DNA of 64,000 nt from CBDFLT01 sp965249225 (GCA_965249225.1 CBDFLT010000001.1:7108-71107), one strand, 5' to 3'; counted from the first letter of the stretch, positions 34,569 through 43,951 are shown. Notes: generated by a model from the letters alone, not told the origin. Program-made: numbers and translations.

Positions 34569-35321
34569 ATGCGATTTCACGTATTCACCATCTTTCCGAA
34601 CATGTTTGAGGGACCCTTTGCCGAAGGGATTATCGGGCGGGCCCGGGACGAGGGGTTGGTGGACCTTCGTGTACACGACATCCGCGACTTCACCCACGAC
34701 CGTCACCGCACGGTGGATGACTCCGCCTTTGGCGGAGGCCCGGGGATGGTGATGAAGCCTGAGCCTCTGTTCGAAGCTGTTGAGGCGATCCGCGCCGAGG
34801 GGGAGTTTGACGACCGCACTCCCGTTGTACTGCTGTCGCCTCAGGGCCGCAGGCTCAACCAGGAGATCGTGCAGGAGATGGTGGGGCAACATGACCTCGT
34901 GTTGGTCTGCGGCCGCTACGAGGGGGTGGACGAACGGGTGCGTCAACATCTGGCCACCGACGAGATCAGCGTCGGCGACTACGTGCTCAGCGGTGGAGAG
35001 CTTGCCGCCATGGTAATCATCGAGGCCGTGTCCAGGCTCGTCCCGGGTGTGGTGGGTACCGCTGAGTCGGTACAGGACGACTCGTTCACGACGGGCCTCC
35101 TGGAGCACCCGCACTACACTCGGCCATCGGAATTCAGGGGATGGTCCGTTCCAGAGGTGTTGCTCTCGGGCAATCACGCCGAGATTCGCCGCTGGCGGCG
35201 GCGAGAGTCCCTGCGTCGGACGCTGCTTCGTCGCCCTGACCTACTTGATGCGGCGCAGCTATCTGATGAGGACCGGAGTTTCATCGAGGCGCTGCGAAAC
35301 GGCGAGGAGACGTGTATATAG
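34569..35321 (+). CDS. trmD: tRNA (guanine-N1-)-methyltransferase
   Basis: Methylates G37 of tRNAs, using SAM bound in a trefoil knot. FHVFTIFPNMFEGP opens the protein; VDDSAFGGGPGMVM near residue 52, LVCGRYEGVDERV near 110, and EISVGDYVLSGGELAAMV near 130 make up the knot; HPHYTRP and GWSVPEVLLSGNH mark the C-terminal domain. 250 residues is standard. ATG 34569 follows AGGTGGT. rplS is next, as in most bacteria, though rpsP and rimM, which often precede trmD, are not here. Confidence 0.97.
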   Translation: MRFHVFTIFPNMFEGPFAEGIIGRARDEGLVDLRVHDIRDFTHDRHRTVDDSAFGGGPGMVMKPEPLFEAVEAIRAEGEFDDRTPVVLLSPQGRRLNQEIVQEMVGQHDLVLVCGRYEGVDERVRQHLATDEISVGDYVLSGGELAAMVIIEAVSRLVPGVVGTAESVQDDSFTTGLLEHPHYTRPSEFRGWSVPEVLLSGNHAEIRRWRRRESLRRTLLRRPDLLDAAQLSDEDRSFIEALRNGEETCI

Positions 35322-35537
35322 TAGTCTATCTCCGGTGTGTGGAAAAGTGGAAAGGACCAGTTGAGGATTAGCCTCAGCCTTTAGAGGATGAGGACCGCTG
35401 GTCGCTGTCCCGATGTGAGCGCTGCCTCAAACTGTTACAAAATAATCGGATGCCGTCATTGCGCGTGGGTGGGCACTGGGGATAGAATGGGTTAGCGTAT
35501 TTTAGTAAAACATTCCAGCCGACAGGACAAGACTTAT

Positions 35538-35876
35538 ATGGAAGCTCACGATCTGGTCTCGGTGGAGCCCAACCCTGAGATAGAGGAATTTGGGCCCGGC
35601 GATACCGTTCAGGTCAAGATTCGCGTCGCCGAGGGACAATCACGGCGTGCCCAGGTCTTCGAGGGCGTGGTTATTCGCAAAAAGGGTGGGGGTCCGGCGA
35701 CGACGTTCACCGTCCGGCGCGTTTCTTATGACGTTGGGGTGGAGCGTACCTTCCCGTTGCACTCACCGAACGTTGAAGCCGTTAAGGTGGTGCGCCGTGG
35801 CGCCGTGCGACGCTCCCGTCTTTACTACCTCAGAGGCCGCTCCGGCCGGAAGGCGCGGATCAAGGAGAAGCGCTAG
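35538..35876 (+). CDS. rplS: 50S ribosomal protein L19
   Basis: A 112-residue ribosomal protein at the 30S-50S interface. FGPGDTVQVKIRVAEG, RAQVFEGVVIRKKGGG, TFTVRRVSYDVGVERTFPLH and the basic C-terminal RGRSGRKARIKEK are all family hallmarks. It is 216 bp beyond trmD; that gap has a TAGAAT box at 35483-35488 with a weak TTGCGC 18 bp upstream, so rplS may have its own promoter. Confidence 0.97.
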   Translation: MEAHDLVSVEPNPEIEEFGPGDTVQVKIRVAEGQSRRAQVFEGVVIRKKGGGPATTFTVRRVSYDVGVERTFPLHSPNVEAVKVVRRGAVRRSRLYYLRGRSGRKARIKEKR

Positions 35877-36034
35877 GTTCCGGCGGATCCCGAGAACGGC
35901 AGAGCTGCCCCTCTGTCCATATCGCGACCGTGCCTTGGTTCGGCGTAAACCTGCGACCGTAAGTCCAACTCCCGCTGCCGAAGGCCATCTCTTTCTTAGC
36001 GTGAAGCGTTGACTCTGATGGTAGTCCACAGGCC

Positions 36035-38485
36035 ATGAGATTCGCCGAAGTCGCCGTAGACGCTCCCGCGGGGTACAGCCGCACCTTCAGCTACTCGGTC
36101 CCTCCAGCCCTCGGCGTGCGCCCCGGACACCAGGTGCGGGTCCCCTTCGGCTCTCGGACTCTCCAGGGCGTTGTGTTCTCGCTGCCGGACACGCCCCAGG
36201 TACCCGAAACCCGGGACATCATCGCAACGACGACCCCCGACCCGATACTGACGCCACACCAGCTTGAGCTGGCCCGGTGGGTTGCGGACTACTACATGTC
36301 CACGCTGTTCGAGGCCGCCGCCCTCATGCTTCCTCCTGGGAGCCGCGTCAGGCCAAAAACGTACCTATCGCTGGGAGCAAATCGTATCGACGGCGAATCG
36401 TCCGATCTCAGCCCGGGTCAGATCGAGGTAGTCGAGTACATCCAAAGACGGGGCAAGGTGGATCAGGAGCGAATCTTTGAGGCCCTTGGCCGTCGCATCA
36501 GGAGGTCTTTGGACCAGCTGGTGGATGGTGGTTTCGTCCTGCGGTCCATGAGTCAGGGCCGTCCGTCCGTGGGTCATAAATATCGGCTGTATGTTGGTTT
36601 GACGCGGGATGCGGCCAGGCCGACGGACGATCAGCTTAGCCAGTTGGGGCGCCGCGCGCCACGTCAGGCGGCTTTGATTGCCCGATTACTGGAAGAGGAC
36701 GAGTCTCTCTCCCTGGCCGAGGCCCGTAAGAGCTATGGAGAGAGCGCCGCCGATGCGCTTGTTTCAAAGGGATTGGCGGAGAAGTATGCGATGGCGGTGG
36801 AGCGCGATCCGCTGGCAGGCGCGGAGTTTCCCCGCGTACCTCTTGCGACGCTGACGCCCGCGCAGGCCCAGGCGGTCTCGGCGATCCGCAATGCTATCGA
36901 GCACACCTCGGCATCTCCCAGGACTTTCCTGCTCCAGGGGGTTACCGGGAGCGGCAAGACCGAGGTGTATCTGGACGCGGTCGAACACTGTGTTCGGGTG
37001 GGGAAGAGGGCGATCGTTCTGGTGCCAGAGATCGCCCTGACGCATCAGACCGTCGAGCGGTTTGCAGTCCGCTTTCCACGGCGGGTTGCGGTGCTCCACA
37101 GCGGACTGTCCCATGGAGAGCAGTTCGACCAGTGGTGGAAGATCAGGGGCGGAGAATACGACGTGGTGGTAGGCTCACGGGGTGCGGTTTTCGCACCTCA
37201 GTCCGACCTTGGGCTGGTGGTGCTGGATGAGGAGCACGAGTGGACCTATAAGCAGGTAGAGCCCAGTCCGCGCTATCACGCCAGGGACGCGGCCATTCGA
37301 CTGGCCCGGTTAACGGGAGCCGTCACCGTGCTCGGCAGCGCCTCGCCCGACGTGACGTCTTACTATAAGGCCAAGCGTGGGGAGTACGGGTTGCTTGAGC
37401 TTCCCGACCGCTTCGTTGCAGAGGACGTTCCCTCATCGAGGCCACCCAGGACCCGAGGGCTGCCATCGGTGAAGGTGGTCGACATGCGTCAGGAGCTGCG
37501 AGAGGGCAACCGAAGTATCTTCAGCCGGGCCCTGACGTCGGCCATGTCCGATTCACTGGAGACCGGCGCCCAGGTGGTGCTCTTCCTGAACCGGAGAGGT
37601 TCCGCCTCCTATCTACAATGCCGAAGCTGTGGGCGAAGTCTGCGGTGCCACAGGTGCGATGTGGCCTTGACGTACCACAAAGGAGCCGATCGGTTGCTGT
37701 GCCACTACTGCGGGTACCGTAGGAGAAAGCCGAAAAGCTGTCCTAATTGTCAGAGCACCCGTCTGAGCTACTACGGGGTTGGGACCGAGACCGTGGTGGA
37801 TGAGGTAAGGCAGAGCTTCCCCGAGGCTCGTGTACTTCGGTGGGATAGAGACGCCACTAAGCGTCCCGGCGACTATGAGCAGCTTCTGAACAGCTTTAGA
37901 GGAGGTGAGGCCCAGGTACTGGTTGGAACGCAGATGATAGCCAAAGGCCTGCACTTCCCCTCGGTGGCATTGGTCGGCGTCGTTTCCGCTGACGTTGGAC
38001 TGAATGTGCCCGACTACCGCGCGGGCGAGAGGACTTTCCAACTGCTCTGCCAGGTTGCGGGCAGGGCGGGCCGTGGTGACTTCGAGGGCAGAGTGGTCGT
38101 CCAGACGTACCAGCCTGATAACTACGCGGTGCGTGCGGGGGCTGTCCAGTATTACTTGCCGTTCTACCGGCATGAGATGGAGCTTCGCAGGGAGCAGGGT
38201 AACCCTCCCTATAGCAAGCTTGTCCGGCTGATGTACGCCCACACCAACCGGGCGTTCTGCCAGCGTCAGGCGCTTGACCTATCCAATCTGTTAAGACAGG
38301 AGCGTGATGCCTGGGGGTATACCGATGCCGAGGTGCTAGGTCCCACACCCGGCTATCCACCTCGAGTGCGAGGTCGCTACCGCTGGCAGCTGGTTCTGCG
38401 GGCGCCGGAGCCCCGCATTCTGCTGGACAAGGTGACCGTGCCACAGGGCTGGGTGGTGGACATCGATCCCATCGGCTTTGCGTAA
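36035..38485 (+). CDS. priA: Primosomal protein N' (replication restart helicase PriA)
   Basis: An 816-residue superfamily-2 helicase that reloads the replisome at stalled forks. The N-terminal 3'-DNA-end-binding domain starts at MRFAEVAVDAPAG. Walker A GVTGSGKTEVYLDA lies near residue 305, DEEHEWTYKQ near 393, GSASPDVTSYY near 431. Four zinc-binding CxxC pairs (CRSC, CHRC, CHYC, CPNC) lie between about 530 and 572, and VGTQMIAKGLHFPSV plus QVAGRAGRG near 630-680 are the last helicase motifs. The length is slightly above E. coli PriA (732). It is 160 bp after rplS. Confidence 0.97.
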   Translation: MRFAEVAVDAPAGYSRTFSYSVPPALGVRPGHQVRVPFGSRTLQGVVFSLPDTPQVPETRDIIATTTPDPILTPHQLELARWVADYYMSTLFEAAALMLPPGSRVRPKTYLSLGANRIDGESSDLSPGQIEVVEYIQRRGKVDQERIFEALGRRIRRSLDQLVDGGFVLRSMSQGRPSVGHKYRLYVGLTRDAARPTDDQLSQLGRRAPRQAALIARLLEEDESLSLAEARKSYGESAADALVSKGLAEKYAMAVERDPLAGAEFPRVPLATLTPAQAQAVSAIRNAIEHTSASPRTFLLQGVTGSGKTEVYLDAVEHCVRVGKRAIVLVPEIALTHQTVERFAVRFPRRVAVLHSGLSHGEQFDQWWKIRGGEYDVVVGSRGAVFAPQSDLGLVVLDEEHEWTYKQVEPSPRYHARDAAIRLARLTGAVTVLGSASPDVTSYYKAKRGEYGLLELPDRFVAEDVPSSRPPRTRGLPSVKVVDMRQELREGNRSIFSRALTSAMSDSLETGAQVVLFLNRRGSASYLQCRSCGRSLRCHRCDVALTYHKGADRLLCHYCGYRRRKPKSCPNCQSTRLSYYGVGTETVVDEVRQSFPEARVLRWDRDATKRPGDYEQLLNSFRGGEAQVLVGTQMIAKGLHFPSVALVGVVSADVGLNVPDYRAGERTFQLLCQVAGRAGRGDFEGRVVVQTYQPDNYAVRAGAVQYYLPFYRHEMELRREQGNPPYSKLVRLMYAHTNRAFCQRQALDLSNLLRQERDAWGYTDAEVLGPTPGYPPRVRGRYRWQLVLRAPEPRILLDKVTVPQGWVVDIDPIGFA

Positions 38486-38555
38486 GTTTACGCTGACGAT
38501 TCGATAGGGCGGAAGCGTGGGATTTACGGCTCTCGGAGCGCGGTAGTGGTCGTGG

Positions 38556-38561
38556 TACAAT
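38556..38561 (+). promoter_or_regulatory. Possible -10 box (TACAAT) of SDR gene
   Basis: TACAAT lies 47 bp before the SDR start; the -35 is not clear. Confidence 0.35.
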
Positions 38562-38607
38562 TCGCTTCACCCTAGCTTGATCCACGAGGGCATCAGGAGG
38601 TTTCCGA

Positions 38608-39408
38608 ATGGATGTTACGGACCGAATCGCCGTGGTTACTGGAGGAGGGCGTGGCATTGGGCGCGGAATCGTTCTGGCGCTGGCGAAGCACGGCGCTGAC
38701 ATCGTAGTCGCCGACCTGATAGTCGATAACGCCAAGAACGTTGCCGCCGAGGTGGAGAGTATGGGGCGTAGGTCCTTCGCCGGTGTCTTGGACGTTGTCG
38801 ACCAGGCCTCGGTGGACAACATGGTCCAAGAGGCTATAGACCGATTCGGTAGAATCGACATCCTAGTGAATAACGCGGGGGTCATCGCGGCCCCGGGATG
38901 GGAGGACCGGGACTGGCCCAATGAAGAGGACTGGGACTTGCTCTACGCCGTCAACGTTAAAGGTGTGGCCAGAGTAACCGGCGCCGTGTCCCCTCACATG
39001 AAGGAGAGACGGTACGGTAAGGTGATAAATCTCTCGTCAACTTCGGGGCGGCGTGGGGAGCCTGGTTTTCATCCCTACTGTGCGTCCAAGGCCGCGGTGA
39101 TCAGCCTGACCCAGGCGGCGGCCATGGAGCTGGCCCCTTTCAACGTCAACGTCAACGCCATCTGCCCGGGGCTGCTCTGGACGCCCATGTTCGAGAGAAT
39201 AGTCGACCGAAAGAGAAAGTGGAACGAAAACACGGAGGGGCTGTCTCCCCGCGACCTCTTCGATATGCAAGTCAAAAGGGAGACTCCCCTGGGGCGTGAG
39301 CAGACGCCCGAAGACATCGCATACCTGGCGACGTTTCTCGCTTCCGACTACGCCAAAAACATCACGGGCCAGTCCATCAACGTGGACGGCGGCGGGTTCA
39401 TGTCCTGA
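38608..39408 (+). CDS. Short-chain dehydrogenase/reductase, 266-residue family, copy 1
   Basis: A classical SDR. TGGGRGIGRGI near residue 11 binds NAD(P); NNAGVIA near 88; the catalytic Ser in NLSSTSGRRG near 142; active-site YCASK near 158 (Tyr-Lys); the end is the typical SINVDGGG. CAGGAGG is 8 bp before the ATG. The family shares an unusual aromatic block after NNAG (WEDRDWPNEEDWDLLYAVNVKG). It sits just before a DUF1800-NHL set. The substrate is unknown. Two full and one truncated paralogue are elsewhere in the window. Confidence 0.93.
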   Translation: MDVTDRIAVVTGGGRGIGRGIVLALAKHGADIVVADLIVDNAKNVAAEVESMGRRSFAGVLDVVDQASVDNMVQEAIDRFGRIDILVNNAGVIAAPGWEDRDWPNEEDWDLLYAVNVKGVARVTGAVSPHMKERRYGKVINLSSTSGRRGEPGFHPYCASKAAVISLTQAAAMELAPFNVNVNAICPGLLWTPMFERIVDRKRKWNENTEGLSPRDLFDMQVKRETPLGREQTPEDIAYLATFLASDYAKNITGQSINVDGGGFMS

Positions 39409-39442
39409 TCGCGCATCGGCGGACATCCAAAGTCCGGGTTGG

Positions 39443-39448
39443 TATACT
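39443..39448 (+). promoter_or_regulatory. Putative -10 box (TATACT) of DUF1800 gene copy 4
   Basis: TATACT in the context TTGGTATACT, 39 bp before the ATG; the TG one base before it makes an extended -10. The same hexamer precedes three NHL genes. Confidence 0.45.
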
Positions 39449-39486
39449 CACGGCAGTTCGATTTCGCTTCATGTGTTAGTGCAAAT

Positions 39487-40929
39487 ATGAGTGATAATGA
39501 CATCGCGCTGATGGCGCATCTGCTGCGACGGGCCGGGTTCGGGGCGACGCGGGACGAGCTTGAGGGGTACATGGCCAAGGGGTACGAGGCGACGGCCGAG
39601 GAGCTGCTGCACCCGACTGACCCTCAGAACATGCCCGATGACATTATTCGCCGATACCACGAGGACTTCCATACGTTCAACTATGAAACCAACAGCGTAG
39701 GCGCCTACTGGCTGTATCGGATGGTCACCACCAGGTGTCCGCTGGAGGAGAAGATCGCCCTCTTCTGGCATGGAGTGTTCGCGACGTCTAAGGGCAAGAC
39801 GTTTGACGCCCATTCCATCCTCAATCAGGTCGAGATGTTTCGACGATACGGTCTTGGGAGGTTTGACGACCTGCTGGTGGAGCTGTCCAAAGACCCGGCC
39901 ATGATCATCTGGCTCGATAACAACGAGAACCACGGCGACGCCATCAACGAGAACTACGGCCGGGAGTTGCTGGAGCTGTTCTCCATGGGTGTGGGCAACT
40001 ACACCGAGCAGGACATCAAGGAGTGTGCCAGGGCGTTCACGGGGTGGACGCTGGGCAACGCTGAATTTATGGGACTGCGCGTTCGGATAGCTTCGTTCTG
40101 GCCCTATGGACACCTCGCACAGCACTTCAGCTATCGGGACCACGACCACGATGACGGGGAGAAGACGTTCCTGGGCGAGACGGGCCGGTTCAACGGGGAG
40201 GACATCGTAGACATCATATGCCGTCAGCCCGCCACGGCACGGTTCATCGCCAGGCACCTGTACGACTTCTTCGTGGCTGACGAGGTGCCGGTGCCCCAGT
40301 GGTCCCACACTCCCCCGAGAGACCCCGACGCCATTGAGGCCTTGACTGAGGCCTATTTCGAGAGCGACCACGACATGCGCTCGGTGCTGAGGGCGCTGTT
40401 CAACTCCGACTTCTTCAAGTCTGAAGAGGCGCGGTTCGCTCGCGTCAAGGGCCCTGCGGAGCTTGTGGCCGGGACATTGCGGCTCAGTGGAGGAGTCACC
40501 CGGCCCAGCCTCGACATAATCAGGGTCGCGAACGTCACAGGTTACATGGGCCAAGGTCTCTTGTACCCGCCGTCGGTAGAGGGATGGCACGAGGGTACCG
40601 AGTGGATTAACAGCGGGTCATTGGTGGAGCGGGTCAACTTCGCCACTAACGAGCTGACGGATCTGGAAAAGCCTGGAGTTAGGGCGATGGTGGAGAGGCT
40701 CGCCTCTCAGAACGGTGGTGTCTTCTCGCCGGCGGAGCTGGTCGATTTCTGTCTCGATCTGATGGGGCCCTTAGACGTGTCCGATGAGACTCGGTCCACA
40801 TTGGTGAAGCAGGTGTCAAGACAAGGGGACCTGTCCCTGAAAGGGCATGTGCCTGGCGACCAGGCCGAGAAGCGCGTCGGGGAGCTGCTGGGCATGATCG
40901 CCTCTATGAAGGAATACCAGCTGGCCTAG
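39487..40929 (+). CDS. DUF1800 family protein, copy 4
   Basis: A 480-residue DUF1800 protein with the same start point as the other copies (MSDNDIALMAHLLRRAGFG), the NENYGRELLELFSMGVGNYT core and the SVEGWHEGTEWI segment. ATG 39487 is chosen over a GTG 16 codons upstream for this reason; the ribosome-binding site is poor. Its C-terminal third resembles copy 3, its middle copy 2, so the family may be exchanging segments. It is followed by an NHL gene 148 bp on. Function unknown. Confidence 0.93.
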   Translation: MSDNDIALMAHLLRRAGFGATRDELEGYMAKGYEATAEELLHPTDPQNMPDDIIRRYHEDFHTFNYETNSVGAYWLYRMVTTRCPLEEKIALFWHGVFATSKGKTFDAHSILNQVEMFRRYGLGRFDDLLVELSKDPAMIIWLDNNENHGDAINENYGRELLELFSMGVGNYTEQDIKECARAFTGWTLGNAEFMGLRVRIASFWPYGHLAQHFSYRDHDHDDGEKTFLGETGRFNGEDIVDIICRQPATARFIARHLYDFFVADEVPVPQWSHTPPRDPDAIEALTEAYFESDHDMRSVLRALFNSDFFKSEEARFARVKGPAELVAGTLRLSGGVTRPSLDIIRVANVTGYMGQGLLYPPSVEGWHEGTEWINSGSLVERVNFATNELTDLEKPGVRAMVERLASQNGGVFSPAELVDFCLDLMGPLDVSDETRSTLVKQVSRQGDLSLKGHVPGDQAEKRVGELLGMIASMKEYQLA

Positions 40930-41023
40930 ATACGCCTTCAGTATCCCCGCTAAGGTGGGGCAGGGCAACGTTAGACGCCGTCCGGGGAGGGTTGGATGGG
41001 AATAGCTATGCTGGGGTGGGGCG

Positions 41024-41029
41024 TATACA
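41024..41029 (+). promoter_or_regulatory. Putative -10 box (TATACA) of NHL gene copy 4
   Basis: TATACA, 49 bp before the TTG start. The surrounding block (from about 40975) is repeated without its gene at 54270-54345. Confidence 0.4.
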
Positions 41030-41077
41030 AGTAGGCGAAGTGGCTTTTAATTATTTCCACGTGCCGTAGGGGTGGAG

Positions 41078-42100
41078 TTGAGCGTGCGGAGCGCCACCAA
41101 GACATTCACGCTGAAATATCTCAAGACCATCGGTATAGTTAACGACTCAGAGGGGGGTGGTCGAGGCTTCTACTGTCCCGTGGGCTTGGTGGTGGGCGAG
41201 GATGGGCGTATCTATGTTTTGAATCGAGGTGCGCCTTTCTTTTCTCGCGTCGAAGTGTGCACCCTGGAGGAGGACCATCTAGCCGATTTTGGCACCCACG
41301 GCGATGGCGAGGGGCAGTTCAGGCAACCGACCGCCATTGCCCTGGACAGCCGGGGGTGTGCTTACGTCGCCGATCAGTATAATCACCGAATAAGCGTGTT
41401 CGATCGGTCGGGGCGATACTTGAGCAAGTGGGGCCGGTTCGGGGCAGGCGACGGCCAGCTCGACGGTCCCTGCGGTCTCGCCTTCGACGCCGAAGACAAC
41501 GTGTATGTCGTGGACCAGAACAACAACAGGGTCCAGAAGTTCACGTGTGAGGGCGAATATCTGCTTCAGTGGGGAGAGCCGGGCGACGGTGAGGGCCAGT
41601 TCAACCTTCCCTGGGGGATCACGTTAGACTCGCGGGGCGACGTGTACGTGGCCGACTGGCGCAACGACCGCATCCAGAAGTTCACGTCCGAGGGCCGGTT
41701 CCTGGCCGAGTACGGCGAGCCCGGCGATGATGACGGCCATTTCCACCGGCCATCTTCGGTAGCCGTTGATACAGATGGGTACATCTACGTGGCCGACTGG
41801 GGGAACGAGCGAGTACAGGTGTTGGGGCCGGACGGCGGCTTTCTCTTGAAGCTCAGGGGCCAGGCTACCCTTTCCAAGTGGGCGGAGGAGTATTTGGACT
41901 CTATCCCACACGAGAAGCGGGAGCGAGACAAGGCCAACCTGATGCCGGTGTTACCTCCTCATCTGAACACACCGCACCTGGTCTCGGCCCAGACGGAGCC
42001 GTACTTCTGGGGACCGGTGTCAGTGAGCCTGGATGGTGAAGGGCGGCTCTACGTGGCGGAGACCCCCCGCCATCGCGTGCAGGTGTATCAAAGAGAGTAG
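41078..42100 (+). CDS. NHL-repeat beta-propeller protein, copy 4
   Basis: A 340-residue NHL propeller with the same four clear blade motifs (AYVADQYNHRI, VYVVDQNNNRV, VYVADWRNDRI, IYVADWGNERV). TTG 41078 matches the conserved start of the three other copies, with AGGGGTGGAG just before it; a GTG two codons upstream (41072) is also open. The C-terminal segment after the propeller (about residues 255-340) ends in RHRVQVYQRE, as in copy 3. No signal peptide. It is the last gene before the minus-strand selenoprotein locus. Confidence 0.85.
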   Translation: MSVRSATKTFTLKYLKTIGIVNDSEGGGRGFYCPVGLVVGEDGRIYVLNRGAPFFSRVEVCTLEEDHLADFGTHGDGEGQFRQPTAIALDSRGCAYVADQYNHRISVFDRSGRYLSKWGRFGAGDGQLDGPCGLAFDAEDNVYVVDQNNNRVQKFTCEGEYLLQWGEPGDGEGQFNLPWGITLDSRGDVYVADWRNDRIQKFTSEGRFLAEYGEPGDDDGHFHRPSSVAVDTDGYIYVADWGNERVQVLGPDGGFLLKLRGQATLSKWAEEYLDSIPHEKRERDKANLMPVLPPHLNTPHLVSAQTEPYFWGPVSVSLDGEGRLYVAETPRHRVQVYQRE

Positions 42101-42150
42101 CGTCCAGATTGAACCCGCCCGTGACGTGACCACGGGCCACCGATACGACG

Positions 42151-42693
42151 TTACTCCTTCGCCATCAGGATTTCCAAGACCATCGGCGCGGCCACCATCG
42201 CCCGCTCTCTGATGGCCTCTGCGGCCAGGCCCGTTAGCGGATGCGGCACCACGGCGAAGGGGTATTCGGCGATGCCACCTATCCTCGACATCGCCCTCCC
42301 GCTGGACGTAAATGGCTCGGTGCAAACAACCGCCGTGGGGATGCCCATCTTTTCCAGTTCGATTCCGTCGTGCACACTGCACGAAGAGCAGGACCCTCAA
42401 TCGCCGATGGCGGTGATGACCAGATCGCACTGCTCCGCAAGATCTTCCAGAATTGCCTTGGGGCACGGACGTGACAGGTCTCCTTTATTACGTTTCACCA
42501 CTCCCTTGAACTCGAACCGGTCCGCCAGGATCGCCTGGACCTCACCAAGAAAGCCTGCCGCATGGGGCTTGCCATTGGAGAGCAGCCCTACCACCGTGCC
42601 GTCAAGCGTCTCGGGTCGAGGAGCGATGACGGCGTGGGCCGGAATGGGCTCCACCGTCGGGTCCAGTACCTTGAGCTTCGAATTCGTCTCCAC
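42151..42693 (-). CDS. UGSC-family selenoprotein with in-frame TGA (selenocysteine)
   Basis: One frame runs from 42693 to TAA 42151, interrupted only by TGA at 42399-42397. Across it the protein reads AIGD-U-GSCSSCSVHDGIE, the redox motif that names the UGSC family of bacterial selenoproteins. Before it are VLDPTVEPIPA and FEFKGVVKRNKGDLSRPCP; after it GIPTAVVCTEPFTSSG. Read through, it has about 180 residues with Sec near 99 and three nearby Cys. A 7-bp stem-loop starts 12 nt after the TGA, as expected for a bacterial SECIS. I use GTG 42693 because GGAGG lies 7 bp upstream; ATG 42708 is the alternative. A thiol/selenol redox role is likely; the substrate is unknown. Confidence 0.88.
42368..42384 (-). 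promoter_or_regulatory. SECIS-like stem-loop after the UGA codon
   Basis: On the minus strand TCGTGCA-GTG-TGCACGA: a perfect 7-bp stem with a GUG loop. The loop lies 20-22 nt after the UGA, within the spacing usual for bacterial SECIS elements. Confidence 0.7.
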
Positions 42694-42738
42694 CTGGTCA
42701 CCTCCCATATGTCCGTTAAGTTAGAGGTGTCGTCCCTT

Positions 42739-43785
42739 TCAGACCTTGACAGCGGTGTGGATTTCCCGGGTAACCGACCGGGAACCAGAGCCTCCTCCCC
42801 AAATGGGTATTATGGACGGGAAATCTCCGGCCGGACCTCCGGCGACGATAACCGTAATGCTCTCTGGGGACTCGGCGGCACCCACCATGGAGTGAGTCTG
42901 GCCCGCGTTGCTCTCGCTGGATACCCGGCCCGCGCTCACCCATTCTGAGAGTTTCCGCCGGGCCGCCTGGAACAGCCGCTCCTTGAACTCCATCTTCGAC
43001 CAACCTCTCGACCGTATGCGGTCCAGGGTTTCAGGGCACAGCACCACCACGATCTCGGACTGCCCGTGTCCGGCGGCTAGCATCACGTCGCCCAGGCCGG
43101 CGAGGATCGACTCGGGCGAGCGGACGCTGAGGTCGCTTACTTGAATGGGGGAAAGGCTGGCGAACACGGTAACGGCGCTCTGATGAGGCGAAAGTCCCCG
43201 CTCCACGTGCAGCGGCTCCCAGGGGCTGGCGTCCTCGGCCTCGGCGATGCAGAACGAGTACTTGCCCGGGTGGCCCAGCGCGGCCTTGTCCAGGCTGCCC
43301 GGCACTGCGCCGCTGGCGTTGGTTACAATCAGGCCGATGGCGCGGCCTATGGTGGCGTTGGCGCGGTTCCCCGGGCCGAAGGCGCTGACGCCTGAGTTCA
43401 TTCCCAGCTCCTTGGCGATCGGCCCGTTGACCACCAGAAGCGGCGCCGCGCCCATTGTGCTGATCGTGATGGCGTGAAGGTTGAACCGGGGTTCGCCCAT
43501 CGCCTCCAGGGCCGCTAGGACGGTGGGAAAGTACTCGGGGCGACACCCCGCCATGACCGCGTTGATGGCGGCCTTCTCGGCGGTGATCACACGTCCCCTC
43601 GTTGGCACGGTTGCGACGATCTCAGATGGGGCTACGCCGGCACTGCCCAGGAACTCGCGGACCCGCTCCTCCGTGGGTGGGACCACTGGGAGCCCCCCGC
43701 TCCAGCCCTGGTCGAGGAAGAACTCTATGGCCTCGAGGGTATCGTCGAACTCGAGCTGGTTAGAGGTCAGGGGCTGCGCTGTCAT
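42739..43785 (-). CDS. Conserved protein of unknown function, partner of UGSC selenoprotein
   Basis: A 348-residue soluble protein. It opens with a short helical part, then GWSGGLPVVPPTEERV near residue 28. The centre is rich in glycine and small residues (ISTMGAAPLLVVNGP, GMNSGVSAFGPGNRANATIGR), and IIPIWGGGSGSR is at the end. I do not recognise a family. It is encoded 45 bp upstream of the selenoprotein on the same strand, so the two are almost certainly cotranscribed. Cysteines near residues 81 and 250 could exchange thiols with the selenol, but that is inference. Confidence 0.75.
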   Translation of the reverse strand: MTAQPLTSNQLEFDDTLEAIEFFLDQGWSGGLPVVPPTEERVREFLGSAGVAPSEIVATVPTRGRVITAEKAAINAVMAGCRPEYFPTVLAALEAMGEPRFNLHAITISTMGAAPLLVVNGPIAKELGMNSGVSAFGPGNRANATIGRAIGLIVTNASGAVPGSLDKAALGHPGKYSFCIAEAEDASPWEPLHVERGLSPHQSAVTVFASLSPIQVSDLSVRSPESILAGLGDVMLAAGHGQSEIVVVLCPETLDRIRSRGWSKMEFKERLFQAARRKLSEWVSAGRVSSESNAGQTHSMVGAAESPESITVIVAGGPAGDFPSIIPIWGGGSGSRSVTREIHTAVKV

Positions 43786-43951
43786 CTGCCTTCGCTCAAT
43801 AGGGGATGGCTATATGCTACCATGCGACCGCCGATGGCACGACTGTGTTGGGGCCTCAGCCGGGTGTCAAGGACGAGTCTAGGGCTAGCTTCTCAGGACG
43901 TTGTGATAGCATATAGGCGCTTTGTAGCGGCGTCCAGTAAGCGGTGGTGAC

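Noticed and set aside
42020..42466. 148-residue minus-strand frame overlapping the selenoprotein
   Set aside because: It is another frame of the same DNA, without motifs, and would conflict with the UGSC frame.
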